From positions 1 through 47,570 of the forward strand of contig JAAWQR010000019.1 in the NCBI GenBank assembly GCA_022800625.1: 47,570 nucleotides of DNA, read 5' to 3'. Shown piece after piece: positions 14,807 to 23,428 of this stretch. Positions within the stretch are counted from its first letter, which is position 1. Every line of letters begins with the position of its first letter. A program made the position numbers and the translations under genes. The notes below the pieces were generated by a model, which made no database searches, had not been told where the DNA came from, and worked only from the letters and a program-made list of their open reading frames with translations. Origin of the DNA: Clostridiales bacterium (lineage in GTDB: Bacteria; Bacillota; Clostridia; Oscillospirales; CAG-272).

Positions 14807-16414
14807 ATGACAAATAAAAAATCACAAAGCAGGAATGTTTTTGCAGGCTCAACAAAGCTGCTTCTTTGCTGCTTCTTTATTGCGGCTGTCATTATTCCGC
14901 TTATACGAATGCTCTTCAATCTGAAGGATGCAGATGTTGCGGGTATACTCAGCAGCGGAGCTACTGTGACGGCACTGATAAATTCTCTTGCTGTGTCTCT
15001 TACCGCTACAATTATAGCCATAATTATAGCCGCTATTGCCGCTTACTGCATAACAAGATGCGATATTAAGCTGCGCGGACTTTTCAGCATTTGTATACTT
15101 CTTCCCATGCTTATTCCGTCAATTTCTCACGGAATGGGATATATTATTCTCTTTGGTTCAAACGGACGGCTGTCAAAACTGCTCGGACTGACGTCGGGAC
15201 TATACGGATTTTGGGGAATCGTTATCGGCTCGGTAATGTATGCTTTTCCCGTCGCTTACCTTATGATTTCCGATATACTGAAATACGAGGACAGTACGCC
15301 TTACGAGGCTGCTGCCGTTCTCGGAATTCCGAAGCTGAGAAGATTCACGGCTATCACGTTTCCGTATATGAGAAAGCCGATGATCAGCGTTATCTTTGCA
15401 ACCTTTACAATGATAGTAACCGACTACGGAGTACCGCTCATGGTCGGCGGAATGTATAAGACGCTTCCTGTTATTATTTATGAAGAGGTTATCGGCAGAC
15501 AGGATTTTGCAAAAGGAAGTGTTCTCGGCGTTGTTCTTCTGATACCTGCGGTTGCAGCCTTTCTTGCGGATATTTTCTGCAAGGGTGACAAAAGAGGCGG
15601 AGCTGTCTCTCGCCCGTTTACACCTAAAAAAGGCGTTTTGAAAACAATATTTTCGCATCTGTATCTTTTGATGATCTCAGTTTGCGTTGTGTATCCTATA
15701 GTATCCTTTGCCGAGCTTACATTTTCAAAATATTACCCCAATGATATGAGCTTTACAACGGCACACATTGAATCGACGATGCGCAAGGGAGCAGGTGAAT
15801 ATCTTGTAAATTCACTGATTATCGCATTTTCCGTTGCCGTAATAGGCGTTGTGATTTCCTTTATGTGCGCGTATCTTACAGCACGAGTGCCGGGCAGAGG
15901 AACGTCGTTCCTTCACCTCATGTCAATCATCTCACTTGCGATTCCCGGTATCGTCCTCGGTCTTTCGTATGTGCTTACGTTCAAGGGTACTCCGATATAT
16001 AAAACGCTTATCATATTGATAATTGCAAATACGATCCACTTTTTCTCATCGCCGTATCTGATGATCTATAACAGTATGGCAAAGCTGAATCCCAATCTTG
16101 AATCAGTCGGACAAACACTCGGAATCGGACGTTTTCGTCTGATAAAGGATGTAGTTATACCGCAGACAAAATCAACGCTTGCGGAAATGTTTTCATATTT
16201 CTTTGTCAACTCAATGATGACAATATCGGCGGTTGCCTTCCTTGCGGTAGGAGATACAAAACCTGTAGCTCTGTTGATTCCGCAGTTTGAGGCGCTTATG
16301 CTTCTTGAATCATCTGCTTTTGTATCTCTGATTATTTTGGCTGTGAACCTTTTAATGAAAGCTTTCATATACATGTTGAAGCATATGGCATCTAAAAGAG
16401 CGCGTGTAAACTGA
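14807..16414 (+). CDS. ABC transporter permease, two fused membrane domains
   Basis: A 535-residue integral membrane protein made of two tandem binding-protein-dependent permease domains, as in FbpB or the aminoethylphosphonate permeases. Each half has an EAA-type loop contacting the ATPase: TPYEAAAVLGIPKLRRFTAI (about residues 165-184) and LESVGQTLGIGRFRLIKDVV (second half). About twelve hydrophobic segments are visible. Since both halves are in one chain, it would form the channel alone. It follows the ATPase gene closely and ends at a strong terminator. It imports whatever the lipoprotein at 13054 captures. Confidence 0.9.
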   Translation: MTNKKSQSRNVFAGSTKLLLCCFFIAAVIIPLIRMLFNLKDADVAGILSSGATVTALINSLAVSLTATIIAIIIAAIAAYCITRCDIKLRGLFSICILLPMLIPSISHGMGYIILFGSNGRLSKLLGLTSGLYGFWGIVIGSVMYAFPVAYLMISDILKYEDSTPYEAAAVLGIPKLRRFTAITFPYMRKPMISVIFATFTMIVTDYGVPLMVGGMYKTLPVIIYEEVIGRQDFAKGSVLGVVLLIPAVAAFLADIFCKGDKRGGAVSRPFTPKKGVLKTIFSHLYLLMISVCVVYPIVSFAELTFSKYYPNDMSFTTAHIESTMRKGAGEYLVNSLIIAFSVAVIGVVISFMCAYLTARVPGRGTSFLHLMSIISLAIPGIVLGLSYVLTFKGTPIYKTLIILIIANTIHFFSSPYLMIYNSMAKLNPNLESVGQTLGIGRFRLIKDVVIPQTKSTLAEMFSYFFVNSMMTISAVAFLAVGDTKPVALLIPQFEALMLLESSAFVSLIILAVNLLMKAFIYMLKHMASKRARVN

Positions 16415-16423
16415 ATATAGCTT

Positions 16424-16455
16424 AAGAGCGTCGGTAATAACCGACGCTCTTTTTG
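16424..16455 (+). terminator. Terminator of the ABC importer operon
   Basis: GAGCGTCGGT, loop AATA, ACCGACGCTC, then TTTTTG. A perfect 10-bp stem. Confidence 0.92.
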
Positions 16456-16573
16456 CACATAAGGATTTGCTTAAAATCGATTATCCAAATGAAATTGACT
16501 GTCTAATACATAAGCTTGAACCGTTCATCTACAACTTTACAAGCAATTTTGATAATAAAATTTAAAAAAAGTA

Positions 16574-16602
16574 TTGATTTTTAGTATTTTTTATGATATT
16601 AT
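16574..16602 (+). promoter_or_regulatory. Promoter of SLH gene 2, with downstream TTACC-N4-GGTGA element
   Basis: TTGATT (16574-16579), a 17-nt spacer and TATTAT (16597-16602). Downstream TTACCGATAGGTGA (16611-16624) matches the palindrome in the leader of the left-edge SLH gene, and the rest of the leader up to the ribosome site is also similar. Confidence 0.7.
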
Positions 16603-16657
16603 ATGAATAGTTACCGATAGGTGATAAACAAATATATATTTTTTAGGAGATATAATT

Positions 16658-18205
16658 ATGAAAAAGAAGATTCTAAGTATGGTACTTGCAGCCTCTATGC
16701 TTACAGGTATTGGAATGGCTGTTCCAATGAGTGCTATTGATAAGGCTCCGGAGCTAGCTCCCAATGAGCCGCCGGCTGAGGTGGCAAATAATTTAGCGGC
16801 AACACTTCCGAACGATGTAAAGGATCAGAAGAATGAATGGTATTTCGGTGCAGTCAAAACAATTAACGATATCGGTTACATGACCGGTAAAGCCGGTGCT
16901 GACGCAGGCAACTGGAAACCTATGGATCAAACAACAAGAGCTGAAATGGCGAAGATCCTTCGCTGTGTAGCAGGTCTTACAGAGAAAGATATAGAAGGAA
17001 AAGGTGAGAACTCTAAATTTACTGATATAAAAGATAATTGGGCTGCAAATGATATTGCATGGGCTGCAGAAATGGGAATTGTAAAGGGACGAAGCGATGA
17101 AATCTTCGCTCCTCAGTCATCGATAACAAGAGCAGAGATTGCTACAATGTTTGTAAGAGCAATCGAAAAGCTTGATATTAACCTGTCTGAAAACATCCCC
17201 CTCGTTGACAGCTTTGCAGATGTTGACGGACATTGGGCAACTGAAGAAGGGACTATCGAGGCGGCGCGGGTTGGAGGTCTGATTTCCGGCAAACGTACAG
17301 ACGCAGACGGAAATAATTATTTTGAACCTGATGAACAAGCAACACGCGCAGAAATTGCTACAATGCTTACAAGATACGGAATGGATCCCATGCATTACGC
17401 ATTAAGCAATATCAGAAATTTTGTACCTACAGAGTCCACAAGACCTATACTTCAGTTCGGTAGAAAATCGGAGATGACACTCGAAGCTATCAATAAAATT
17501 CTTCTTCCGCAGCTTGGACTTGATTCTGAAACATATACAATGGTTGTTCCCGACTATCAGCTCGCTGAGTATACATATGAGGAAGAAAACAGATATATGG
17601 AAAAGAAGATCGACAAGGAAACGGGCGAGTGGGTTAAGGATGAAGAAGGTAATTACATGTATGCTTCGGAAACATGCGGCTGCAACAGCGCTAAGTGTAC
17701 AAATGTATTCGGAGGACTCGGAGGTAACGGCGGATTAGATGACAGCCGTTGTCTCTTCTATTACTACTTTGCAATCAAGAATAAAAAAACGGGTGAAATG
17801 ACAAATTATGCACATATCGAGTGTAAAGTAGTAAAGCTTAAGACAGCTGTAGATGATGACGCAGCATATGTCGGTCTTAAGAACCGCACAGAGCTCACTG
17901 GATATGCAAGAACATTTGACGAAGCAGATTTTGCGCAAATTTTATTAACAGGATGCGAAGTAAATGATTGCCTCGGAGCTGAGGATATGCCTGAAAAGTA
18001 TGCGTATTCCGTAATAGTACCTGAAAACGAAATGAAGGCAATGATAGACGCGTTCAATTCGCTTAAAGATAACGGATCTCAAACAGATCCTATTACGGTG
18101 CATGTAACTCTTAAGAACCGAGCATCGGGCGCAGAGGCTGTAGGGCAAACTCTTCAGGTAGTTCTTGTAAAAGACAGCAAAGCGCTTAATCCTTATGGTG
18201 AATGA
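16658..18205 (+). CDS. SLH-domain cell-surface protein with a unique C-terminal domain
   Basis: A 515-residue exported protein. The signal peptide ends near MSAIDKAPE. Three SLH repeats follow: about 60-110 (WYFGAVKTINDIGYMTG, TTRAEMAKILR), 120-172 (WAANDIAWAAEMGIVKG, ITRAEIATMF) and 185-248 (HWATEEGTIEAARVGGLISG, ATRAEIATML). These should bind the secondary cell-wall polymer. The remaining 260 residues contain a Cys cluster (TCGCNSAKC and DDSRC) and are not recognised; they may form an exposed effector domain. AGGAG precedes the ATG and a 13-bp-stem terminator follows. Paralogous to the protein at 1-405, with the same promoter type. Confidence 0.88.
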   Translation: MKKKILSMVLAASMLTGIGMAVPMSAIDKAPELAPNEPPAEVANNLAATLPNDVKDQKNEWYFGAVKTINDIGYMTGKAGADAGNWKPMDQTTRAEMAKILRCVAGLTEKDIEGKGENSKFTDIKDNWAANDIAWAAEMGIVKGRSDEIFAPQSSITRAEIATMFVRAIEKLDINLSENIPLVDSFADVDGHWATEEGTIEAARVGGLISGKRTDADGNNYFEPDEQATRAEIATMLTRYGMDPMHYALSNIRNFVPTESTRPILQFGRKSEMTLEAINKILLPQLGLDSETYTMVVPDYQLAEYTYEEENRYMEKKIDKETGEWVKDEEGNYMYASETCGCNSAKCTNVFGGLGGNGGLDDSRCLFYYYFAIKNKKTGEMTNYAHIECKVVKLKTAVDDDAAYVGLKNRTELTGYARTFDEADFAQILLTGCEVNDCLGAEDMPEKYAYSVIVPENEMKAMIDAFNSLKDNGSQTDPITVHVTLKNRASGAEAVGQTLQVVLVKDSKALNPYGE

Positions 18206-18295
18206 GAATTTATAGCCTTTACTTAAATATAAAAAAGAACCATCGGCTTTGAAGAGCTCCAAGAATTAGACAAAATAATATATTAACTTATATGA

Positions 18296-18332
18296 GAATG
18301 AGTTCGGTATTCAACCGAACTCATTCCTTTTA
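18296..18332 (+). terminator. Terminator after SLH gene 2
   Basis: GAATGAGTTCGGT (18296-18308) pairs with ACCGAACTCATTC (18314-18326), followed by CTTTT. Confidence 0.85.
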
Positions 18333-18377
18333 ATGTTGCTAAAATAACACAGATGATGCAATGAGACGATTTCTACT

Positions 18378-18423
18378 GCAAAAATATGCACCCTATAAGC
18401 ATAAAGCTTTTGGGGTGCATATT
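18378..18423 (-). terminator. Terminator of the hydrogenase operon
   Basis: On the minus strand AATATGCACCC pairs with GGGTGCATATT and is followed by TTTTGC. It lies just past the stop of the hydrogenase gene at 18451. Confidence 0.8.
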
Positions 18424-18450
18424 AATCAGACATTCTGTTTTTATATTATC

Positions 18451-19875
18451 TTATTTCAACATAGATATGGCATCAGTGATAGTCTTTTCAAACGCTTCCT
18501 TACCGTATGCGTCGACCTGCGCTTTGTCCTTCGCACCGTGCGTCAGACATCCTGCTCCGCCGATACATCCGCCGACACATGCCATACCCTCAATGAAGTT
18601 TCCGTCAAACACATTTTTCAGCTTTTTTAGCAGTGCCGTGCGGCATTCTTCAATTCCGTCACAGGAAACAGCTTTAAGCTCAAAATCTTCGATTCCCTGT
18701 TCCTTCAGACCTTCTGCAACAGCATCCGAAAGTCCGCCGCAGCGTGCAAATATTCTTCCGAAATACGATGCGTTGTCAAGAAGCTCCTCGGAAAGCTCCG
18801 TAATATCTATACCTTTACTGTCAAAGAGTGCCTGCAATTCTTCAAATGTCATCGCCGCATCAACATACGGCTTTACGGATTCTTTTTGAACCTCTGCCTT
18901 CTTGGCTGTACACGGTCCGATAAACACTACCTTGCACGGTGCTTCATGCTCCTTGATATACTGAGATATCGCGCCCATAGGCGAGAGATTATGAGAGATA
19001 AACGGAATCAGATCAGGGAAAGACTTTTCAATATAGCTTACAAATGCCGGACAGCATGAGCTTGTAAGGAATCCCTTTTCCGCCAGTTCCTTCGCCTCAG
19101 CGTAAGCTACCATATCAGCACCGAGCGCCGCCTCGATGACCGTATGGAATCCAAGCTCTTTAAGACCCTTGATAACCTGCCCGAGATTTGCATATGTAAA
19201 CTGACTCGAAATAGACGGAGCAACTACTGCAAACACCTTGTATTTTGTGTTGTTTTCGCTCTTCTTGATAATGTCGATCACATCAAGAATGAACGATTTG
19301 TCGGTAATCGCGCCGAACGGGCACTGATACACGCAAGCGCCGCATGCAATGCACTTGCTGTTGTCGATGGCTGCCGCCTTGTCCTCATTCATGGAAATTG
19401 CCTTTATTTTGCAGGCATTTTCGCACGGGCGCTTGCGGTTTACAATAGCGGTATATGGGCATACCTTAGCACATGCGCCGCAGTCAACGCATTTTGATTT
19501 ATCGATATGAGCCACATGATTGTGGTCGAAAGATATCGCACCGCGGCGGCAAACGTCCTCACAGCGGTGTGCAAGGCATCCGCGGCAGGAATTGGTAACC
19601 TCATATCCACCCATCGGACACTCGTCGCATGCCGTTTCAATTACCTCAATAACATTGGGATTCTCTTTGTTTCCGCCCATAGCAATCTTAACACGTTCAC
19701 TGAGGATTGCGCGCTCCTTATAAACACAGCAACGCATCGTTGAAGTTTTTCCCGGAACTATAGACATCGGAATATCAAGCACATGGTCAAGCAGTGTGTC
19801 ATTCCATGCAAGTCTTGCAACTTCTCTCAGCACCTTATACTTTAAGTGCTGAACCTTTGTATCAAATTTACGCAT
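18451..19875 (-). CDS. [FeFe] hydrogenase-like protein, group B type
   Basis: A 474-residue iron-sulfur protein. The N-terminal third has several Cys clusters, including CRGCLAHRC, CVDCGACAKVCP and CIACGACVYQCP, which would hold [4Fe-4S] clusters of the electron wire. The H-cluster motifs are L1 TSCCPAF, L2 IGPCTAKKAE and L3 MACVGGCIGG, with all four cluster Cys present. TSCCPAF instead of TSCCPGW, and VGGC instead of PGGC, match group B rather than the prototypical group A. It probably evolves or oxidises H2 with ferredoxin, although group B enzymes are less well characterised. The ATG at 19875 (GGAG upstream) is chosen over a longer frame from 19959 that would run into the neighbouring gene. 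It is the last gene of the operon. Confidence 0.88.
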   Translation of the reverse strand: MRKFDTKVQHLKYKVLREVARLAWNDTLLDHVLDIPMSIVPGKTSTMRCCVYKERAILSERVKIAMGGNKENPNVIEVIETACDECPMGGYEVTNSCRGCLAHRCEDVCRRGAISFDHNHVAHIDKSKCVDCGACAKVCPYTAIVNRKRPCENACKIKAISMNEDKAAAIDNSKCIACGACVYQCPFGAITDKSFILDVIDIIKKSENNTKYKVFAVVAPSISSQFTYANLGQVIKGLKELGFHTVIEAALGADMVAYAEAKELAEKGFLTSSCCPAFVSYIEKSFPDLIPFISHNLSPMGAISQYIKEHEAPCKVVFIGPCTAKKAEVQKESVKPYVDAAMTFEELQALFDSKGIDITELSEELLDNASYFGRIFARCGGLSDAVAEGLKEQGIEDFELKAVSCDGIEECRTALLKKLKNVFDGNFIEGMACVGGCIGGAGCLTHGAKDKAQVDAYGKEAFEKTITDAISMLK

Positions 19876-19913
19876 AAAAACTCCATTCAGCCGTATTTCA
19901 TAACGGCAGAAAG

Positions 19914-21086
19914 TTAAAAATAACTTACCTTCACCCGCTTGCCCATCTTTTTGAGGCATGCGGTAAGTTCTTCCACAAGATTCATCTTAATATTAAAATT
20001 AATTGGCAGATCAGGATTCTGATGAGCAGGATTTACCGCACGTCCGACATAGAAGTTTATATCCGTTGCTTCTTCAAAAAGCAAGCGGCAAATCATCGAC
20101 GCTCCGTCGCGCCCCACACTCCAATTTTCATATTCCTCGTTGTCGCCAAGCGCGTCTCTTGCAAATTCTATAACCTTGTTTATGGTTATGACACCCTCCG
20201 TTACAAGGTCAACGCCTTCGATCTCCGCCGTCGGCGGAACATCGCTAAGCTCAAAATTAAGGCTTGCTTTTACAGGCTTGCCGAGATATTTTGCAACGAT
20301 AGACGAGGTCGTTCCTCCGCATACAATATGCTTACCTTCTTTAGAAAAGAACAGCGACATCATGCGGTCACAGTCATCCCTGTTTCTCGGGGGACCGAAC
20401 AGAATATTCATCGGCTCACGCCGGCGTATCTTTATAACGCATGCGGTAGCGTCATCACCCGGATGATACCCGTACAGCTTATTGCACTCGTCAACGAGCA
20501 TTGTGGACAGCGTTTTCGCCGTATATCCGACATGGGCAAATGTCGTCATAAAATCTATGATATCTTCCCTCTTCCAGCCGAAATTATATGCAATTCCGAT
20601 TCCCGCATGAGGGCATCCATCGCTCATTGCGATGAAAATATCATTTTCGTGAAGCTTTATTACCGATTTATATATTTTCTTCCCGTCGATATTCAGCTCG
20701 CTTCTCGGATACTCATAGTTTTCACAATCCCTGAGCAGAATAATATGAGGATTATCATACTGAATAAGCTCTGCCGTTGTATTATTTATCAGGTGTATAA
20801 TGGTAAATGTGGAATAAGCGACGCCGCGCTGCGAGCAAATGGGGAGAGTTGCGGCAATCGTTGAAACGCACTCTTCAAGAGACAGCCCGGACGCCATCAT
20901 CGTCGAGATTATCTTGGAAGTCAGCGTTGAAAGAATACTTGCCTTAACTCCGCTGCCGAGTCCGTCAGCTAATACGATAACGGTTGAATTATCTCCCTGA
21001 TCTACGATATCCACATGATCTCCGCAGAGCTGCTCACCGTCGTGATTTATGCTTTTCCAGCCGATGTCTGCACAAAGATTATTCAT
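19914..21086 (-). CDS. SpoIIE/PP2C-type serine phosphatase linked to hydrogenase
   Basis: A 390-residue phosphatase. The N-terminal 240 residues form the SpoIIE-type PP2C domain: metal-binding VLADGLGSGVKA near residue 40, AMSDGCPHAG in the middle and HPGDDATACVIKI at the domain end. About residues 245-390 form a second domain with KHIVCGGTTSSIVAKYLGKP, not recognised by name. Such phosphatases often lie beside sensory [FeFe] hydrogenases in Clostridia, for example in the hfs cluster of Thermoanaerobacterium, where they are thought to pass a redox or H2 signal to a phosphoprotein. It overlaps the upstream HydS-like gene by 8 bp, so the two are translationally coupled. The phosphoprotein target is unknown. 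Confidence 0.88.
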   Translation of the reverse strand: MNNLCADIGWKSINHDGEQLCGDHVDIVDQGDNSTVIVLADGLGSGVKASILSTLTSKIISTMMASGLSLEECVSTIAATLPICSQRGVAYSTFTIIHLINNTTAELIQYDNPHIILLRDCENYEYPRSELNIDGKKIYKSVIKLHENDIFIAMSDGCPHAGIGIAYNFGWKREDIIDFMTTFAHVGYTAKTLSTMLVDECNKLYGYHPGDDATACVIKIRRREPMNILFGPPRNRDDCDRMMSLFFSKEGKHIVCGGTTSSIVAKYLGKPVKASLNFELSDVPPTAEIEGVDLVTEGVITINKVIEFARDALGDNEEYENWSVGRDGASMICRLLFEEATDINFYVGRAVNPAHQNPDLPINFNIKMNLVEELTACLKKMGKRVKVSYF

Positions 21087-22752
21087 TGCCGATCGACTCC
21101 TTCAGCTTTGTCAGGGCAATTTTGGTCTCAGCGGCGGTCTCACCGAGCAGAGACGCAATTTCCTGAACAATACGCATTTGCTTGTCAACCACGCGGTCGG
21201 CGATCTCAACTGTCTGACGACCGATGTTTTCTTTCTGCTCCCTTATAGCTTCTTCATCGGTAATGTCGCGCATAATGCAGACAAGCAGCCTGTATTCCTT
21301 GTCATATACGATCGTTTCTTCAACGTATTTCTCATATTCCGCAAGATATACTCTCTTTCCGTGAATGCTCTTGCCGGAATTCAAAACCTCGATAAAATCG
21401 GCAGGCTCTAAAATGCGCACCGCCTGATCGCCGAGAATATCTGTTGCCGCGCGCAGATTGAATATCTTGAGCGCCGCTTTGTTTATCTGCTGAACCTCAA
21501 GCTTTTCGTTCAGGACGATAAGTCCGTTCGGGGTATTGCGCACTATCGTATCGGAAAAGCTTTCAGCCTTATCTTTAAGATACGGCAGGCACATGGATAT
21601 TTCTGCTTTTCCCTGATATATAGCCACAGCCTTTTCGCGGCAGGTATTATATCCGCATGAACCGCAGTTAAGCTCGTCGGAAGGCTTCATTTTGCCCATC
21701 TGACGCAGGATATCGCGGATTTCTCCGTCTGTCGGCATACCAAGCTTTCGGTCTATAGCCGTAAAGTTCTTATGGAGCGCTACCTTATCGGGCTGCGCTA
21801 CATCAAAGTCGCGCTTACCTGCAAATCTTGCGACGGATACATAATCCTTAACGGGAGAGCGGTGGAACTTCTCCATAACAGGTCCGCCGATACAGCTTCC
21901 GACACATGCTGACATCTCTATGAAGCAGTTATGTATTTTTCCGTTTTCGATATCATGAAGCGCCGCCATACAGTTCTCGACTCCATCTATCGCCATATAA
22001 GAATAGTTAGGGTTATCCTGTGCCATCGTTTTCAGGATACCGCCCGTTGTCGGGAAGAATCTTGCTCTGCTCTCTTCATCTTGATCCATGACGGCTTCAA
22101 GCTCAATATTCTCCGCCTTCATCCATTTTGTCAGCTCATCAAATGTGAGTACCGCGTCAACTATGCCTTCATAATACTGAGCCTCATCCTTTTTCGCAAC
22201 GCACGGTCCGATAAATACGGTCTTAGCACTCGGATAGCGGCGTTTAATATCAACGCAATGCGCCTGCATAGGAGACATTATATCTGCAAGATACGAAAGC
22301 TCAGCAGGGAAGTTTTTCTGAATGAGAAGATTGACAGAATGACAGCAGGACGAAATAATAACATCACGTTTGTCCTCATTTATCATGCGCTCATATTCAT
22401 TTTTTACAATAGTAGCGCCGACCGCTGTTTCCTCAACGTCAAAAAAGCCGAGCTTTTTCAGGGCATTTCTCATAGCACCTATTCCGATGCCGTCATAGTT
22501 AGCAATAAATGACGGTGCAAGGCTTACGACTACAGGATCACCCGACTGAAGCAAAACCTTTACCTTTTCGGTTTCATCAACGATCTGCTTTGCGTCCTGG
22601 GGGCATACTACAAAGCAATGTCCGCAAAGTATACACTCATTTCCGATAATATATGCCTGATTGCCCGAAAAGCGTATTGACTTTACGGGGCAGTGCCTGA
22701 TACATTTATAACAATTTTTACAGTTGGATTTTTTTAATGTAAGACAATCCAT
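21079..22752 (-). CDS. hydS: Sensory [FeFe]-hydrogenase-like protein with PAS domain (HydS, group C)
   Basis: A 557-residue protein. Domains in order: two [4Fe-4S] motifs in the first 55 residues (CKNCYKCIRHCP, CILCGHCFVVCP); a hydrogenase-type H domain with L1 SSCCHSVN, L2 IGPCVAKKDEA and L3 MSACVGSCIGGP; a four-Cys Fe-S domain (CGSCGYNTC, with a later C in ISMCLPY) near 375-410; a PAS domain (about 415-510, VRNTPNGLIVLNEKLE); and a C-terminal helix. This is the order expected of group C sensory hydrogenases, which read H2 or redox state rather than turn it over quickly. L1 has His where catalytic enzymes have Pro. The ATG at 22752 is favoured; the in-frame GTG at 22773 falls inside a palindrome. 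Confidence 0.88.
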   Translation of the reverse strand: MDCLTLKKSNCKNCYKCIRHCPVKSIRFSGNQAYIIGNECILCGHCFVVCPQDAKQIVDETEKVKVLLQSGDPVVVSLAPSFIANYDGIGIGAMRNALKKLGFFDVEETAVGATIVKNEYERMINEDKRDVIISSCCHSVNLLIQKNFPAELSYLADIMSPMQAHCVDIKRRYPSAKTVFIGPCVAKKDEAQYYEGIVDAVLTFDELTKWMKAENIELEAVMDQDEESRARFFPTTGGILKTMAQDNPNYSYMAIDGVENCMAALHDIENGKIHNCFIEMSACVGSCIGGPVMEKFHRSPVKDYVSVARFAGKRDFDVAQPDKVALHKNFTAIDRKLGMPTDGEIRDILRQMGKMKPSDELNCGSCGYNTCREKAVAIYQGKAEISMCLPYLKDKAESFSDTIVRNTPNGLIVLNEKLEVQQINKAALKIFNLRAATDILGDQAVRILEPADFIEVLNSGKSIHGKRVYLAEYEKYVEETIVYDKEYRLLVCIMRDITDEEAIREQKENIGRQTVEIADRVVDKQMRIVQEIASLLGETAAETKIALTKLKESIGNE

Positions 22753-22772
22753 ATTATGACCATACCTTTCCA

Positions 22773-22976
22773 CACTTTAGCACATATGCGCTAAAGTGGT
22801 TATTTGTGTCGGTTTCGCCGCAGGCGAAATTCGCCCAACGTCTCCGGCGAAAGGCACAAATCGTGTCTGAAAACAGCTAACATGCGCTCCCCGCGCATTT
22901 TATTTTCAGACTTATGACCATGCCTTTCACGGACTGAAAACACAGGCAGCACCTTATAGGCGCATTTTATTTTCAG
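22773..22976 (-). repeat. Series of four stem-loops in the spacer before hydS
   Basis: Four inverted repeats follow one another: CACTTTAGC/GCTAAAGTG (22773-22798); TTTGTG and TTTCGCCG paired with CGGCGAAA and CACAAA (22803-22860); GTCTGAAAA/TTTTCAGAC (22865-22911) with an inner ATGCGC/GCGCAT; and CTGAAAA/TTTTCAG (22934-22976). The last two share GCGCATTTTATTTTCAG. No ORF of normal size lies here. Likely roles are mRNA processing or stability between operon genes, or partial termination. Confidence 0.6.
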
Positions 22977-22989
22977 CCCATATATTTCT

Positions 22990-23241
22990 TTAATCTGTAA
23001 GCTTTTTCAGTACCTTATCTTTAAAAAATGTATTGAAGTTTTCGGGAGTTATCCCTGTATAAACATCGTCGTCAACTGTTACCGTAACGCCCTCTCTGTT
23101 ACATTTTCCCGTGCAAAAGCTGCCGGCAAACGTTACGTCTCCGTCTATTTTATTTTCTTCTATCGCCGCCTGAAACAGCTCTACAAGCTTTTCAGAGCCT
23201 TTCAGATGGCATGAAGATCCGACGCAAATCTGAATAATCAT
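22990..23241 (-). CDS. NuoE/HydC-like [2Fe-2S] thioredoxin-fold protein, copy 2
   Basis: An 83-residue protein with Cys6, Cys11, Cys43 and Cys47 (CVGSSC and CTGKC), the C-x4-C and C-x3-C pattern of NuoE, HndA and HydC [2Fe-2S] subunits. It lacks the N-terminal helical extension of full NuoE (about 160 residues), so it is the minimal ferredoxin module. It presumably shuttles electrons or contacts the hydrogenase-type proteins encoded downstream. No NuoF/HydB flavoprotein partner is found in the window. Its sister at 23429 has the same Cys spacing. Confidence 0.85.
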   Translation of the reverse strand: MIIQICVGSSCHLKGSEKLVELFQAAIEENKIDGDVTFAGSFCTGKCNREGVTVTVDDDVYTGITPENFNTFFKDKVLKKLTD

Positions 23242-23339
23242 GTTTTAACCATGCCTTTCTAAGTCTGAAAGAATTAAAAAATATGCTGTTTATGAAACTT
23301 ATAATATTTAAATTATGTAAAAAGTATCTGCCATTTGCC

Positions 23340-23371
23340 GTTTCAGCAGGGGAGAGATCCCCTGCTGAAAC
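23340..23371. repeat. Perfect 14-bp stem with 4-nt loop between the two [2Fe-2S] genes
   Basis: GTTTCAGCAGGGGA (23340-23353), GAGA (23354-23357), TCCCCTGCTGAAAC (23358-23371). No T-tract follows directly on either strand, so it is not a classical terminator. It may protect or delimit mRNA segments. Confidence 0.65.
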
Positions 23372-23428
23372 AGTATGCGATACTATACAGCAAAGATAAT
23401 TTAATTTAAAATATTACTACTCTGCCGT

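Noticed and set aside
18361-18889. Plus-strand frames over the end of the hydrogenase gene
   Set aside because: They overlap the minus-strand terminator and the coding region with H-cluster motifs; no ribosome site.
20022-20864. Long plus-strand frame of 280 codons
   Set aside because: Antisense to the SpoIIE phosphatase, whose family motifs are clear. The plus-strand translation shows no domain.
22773-23371. CRISPR-like array in the hydrogenase spacers
   Set aside because: The repeated pieces are few, unequally spaced and are stem-loops, not regular repeat-spacer units.
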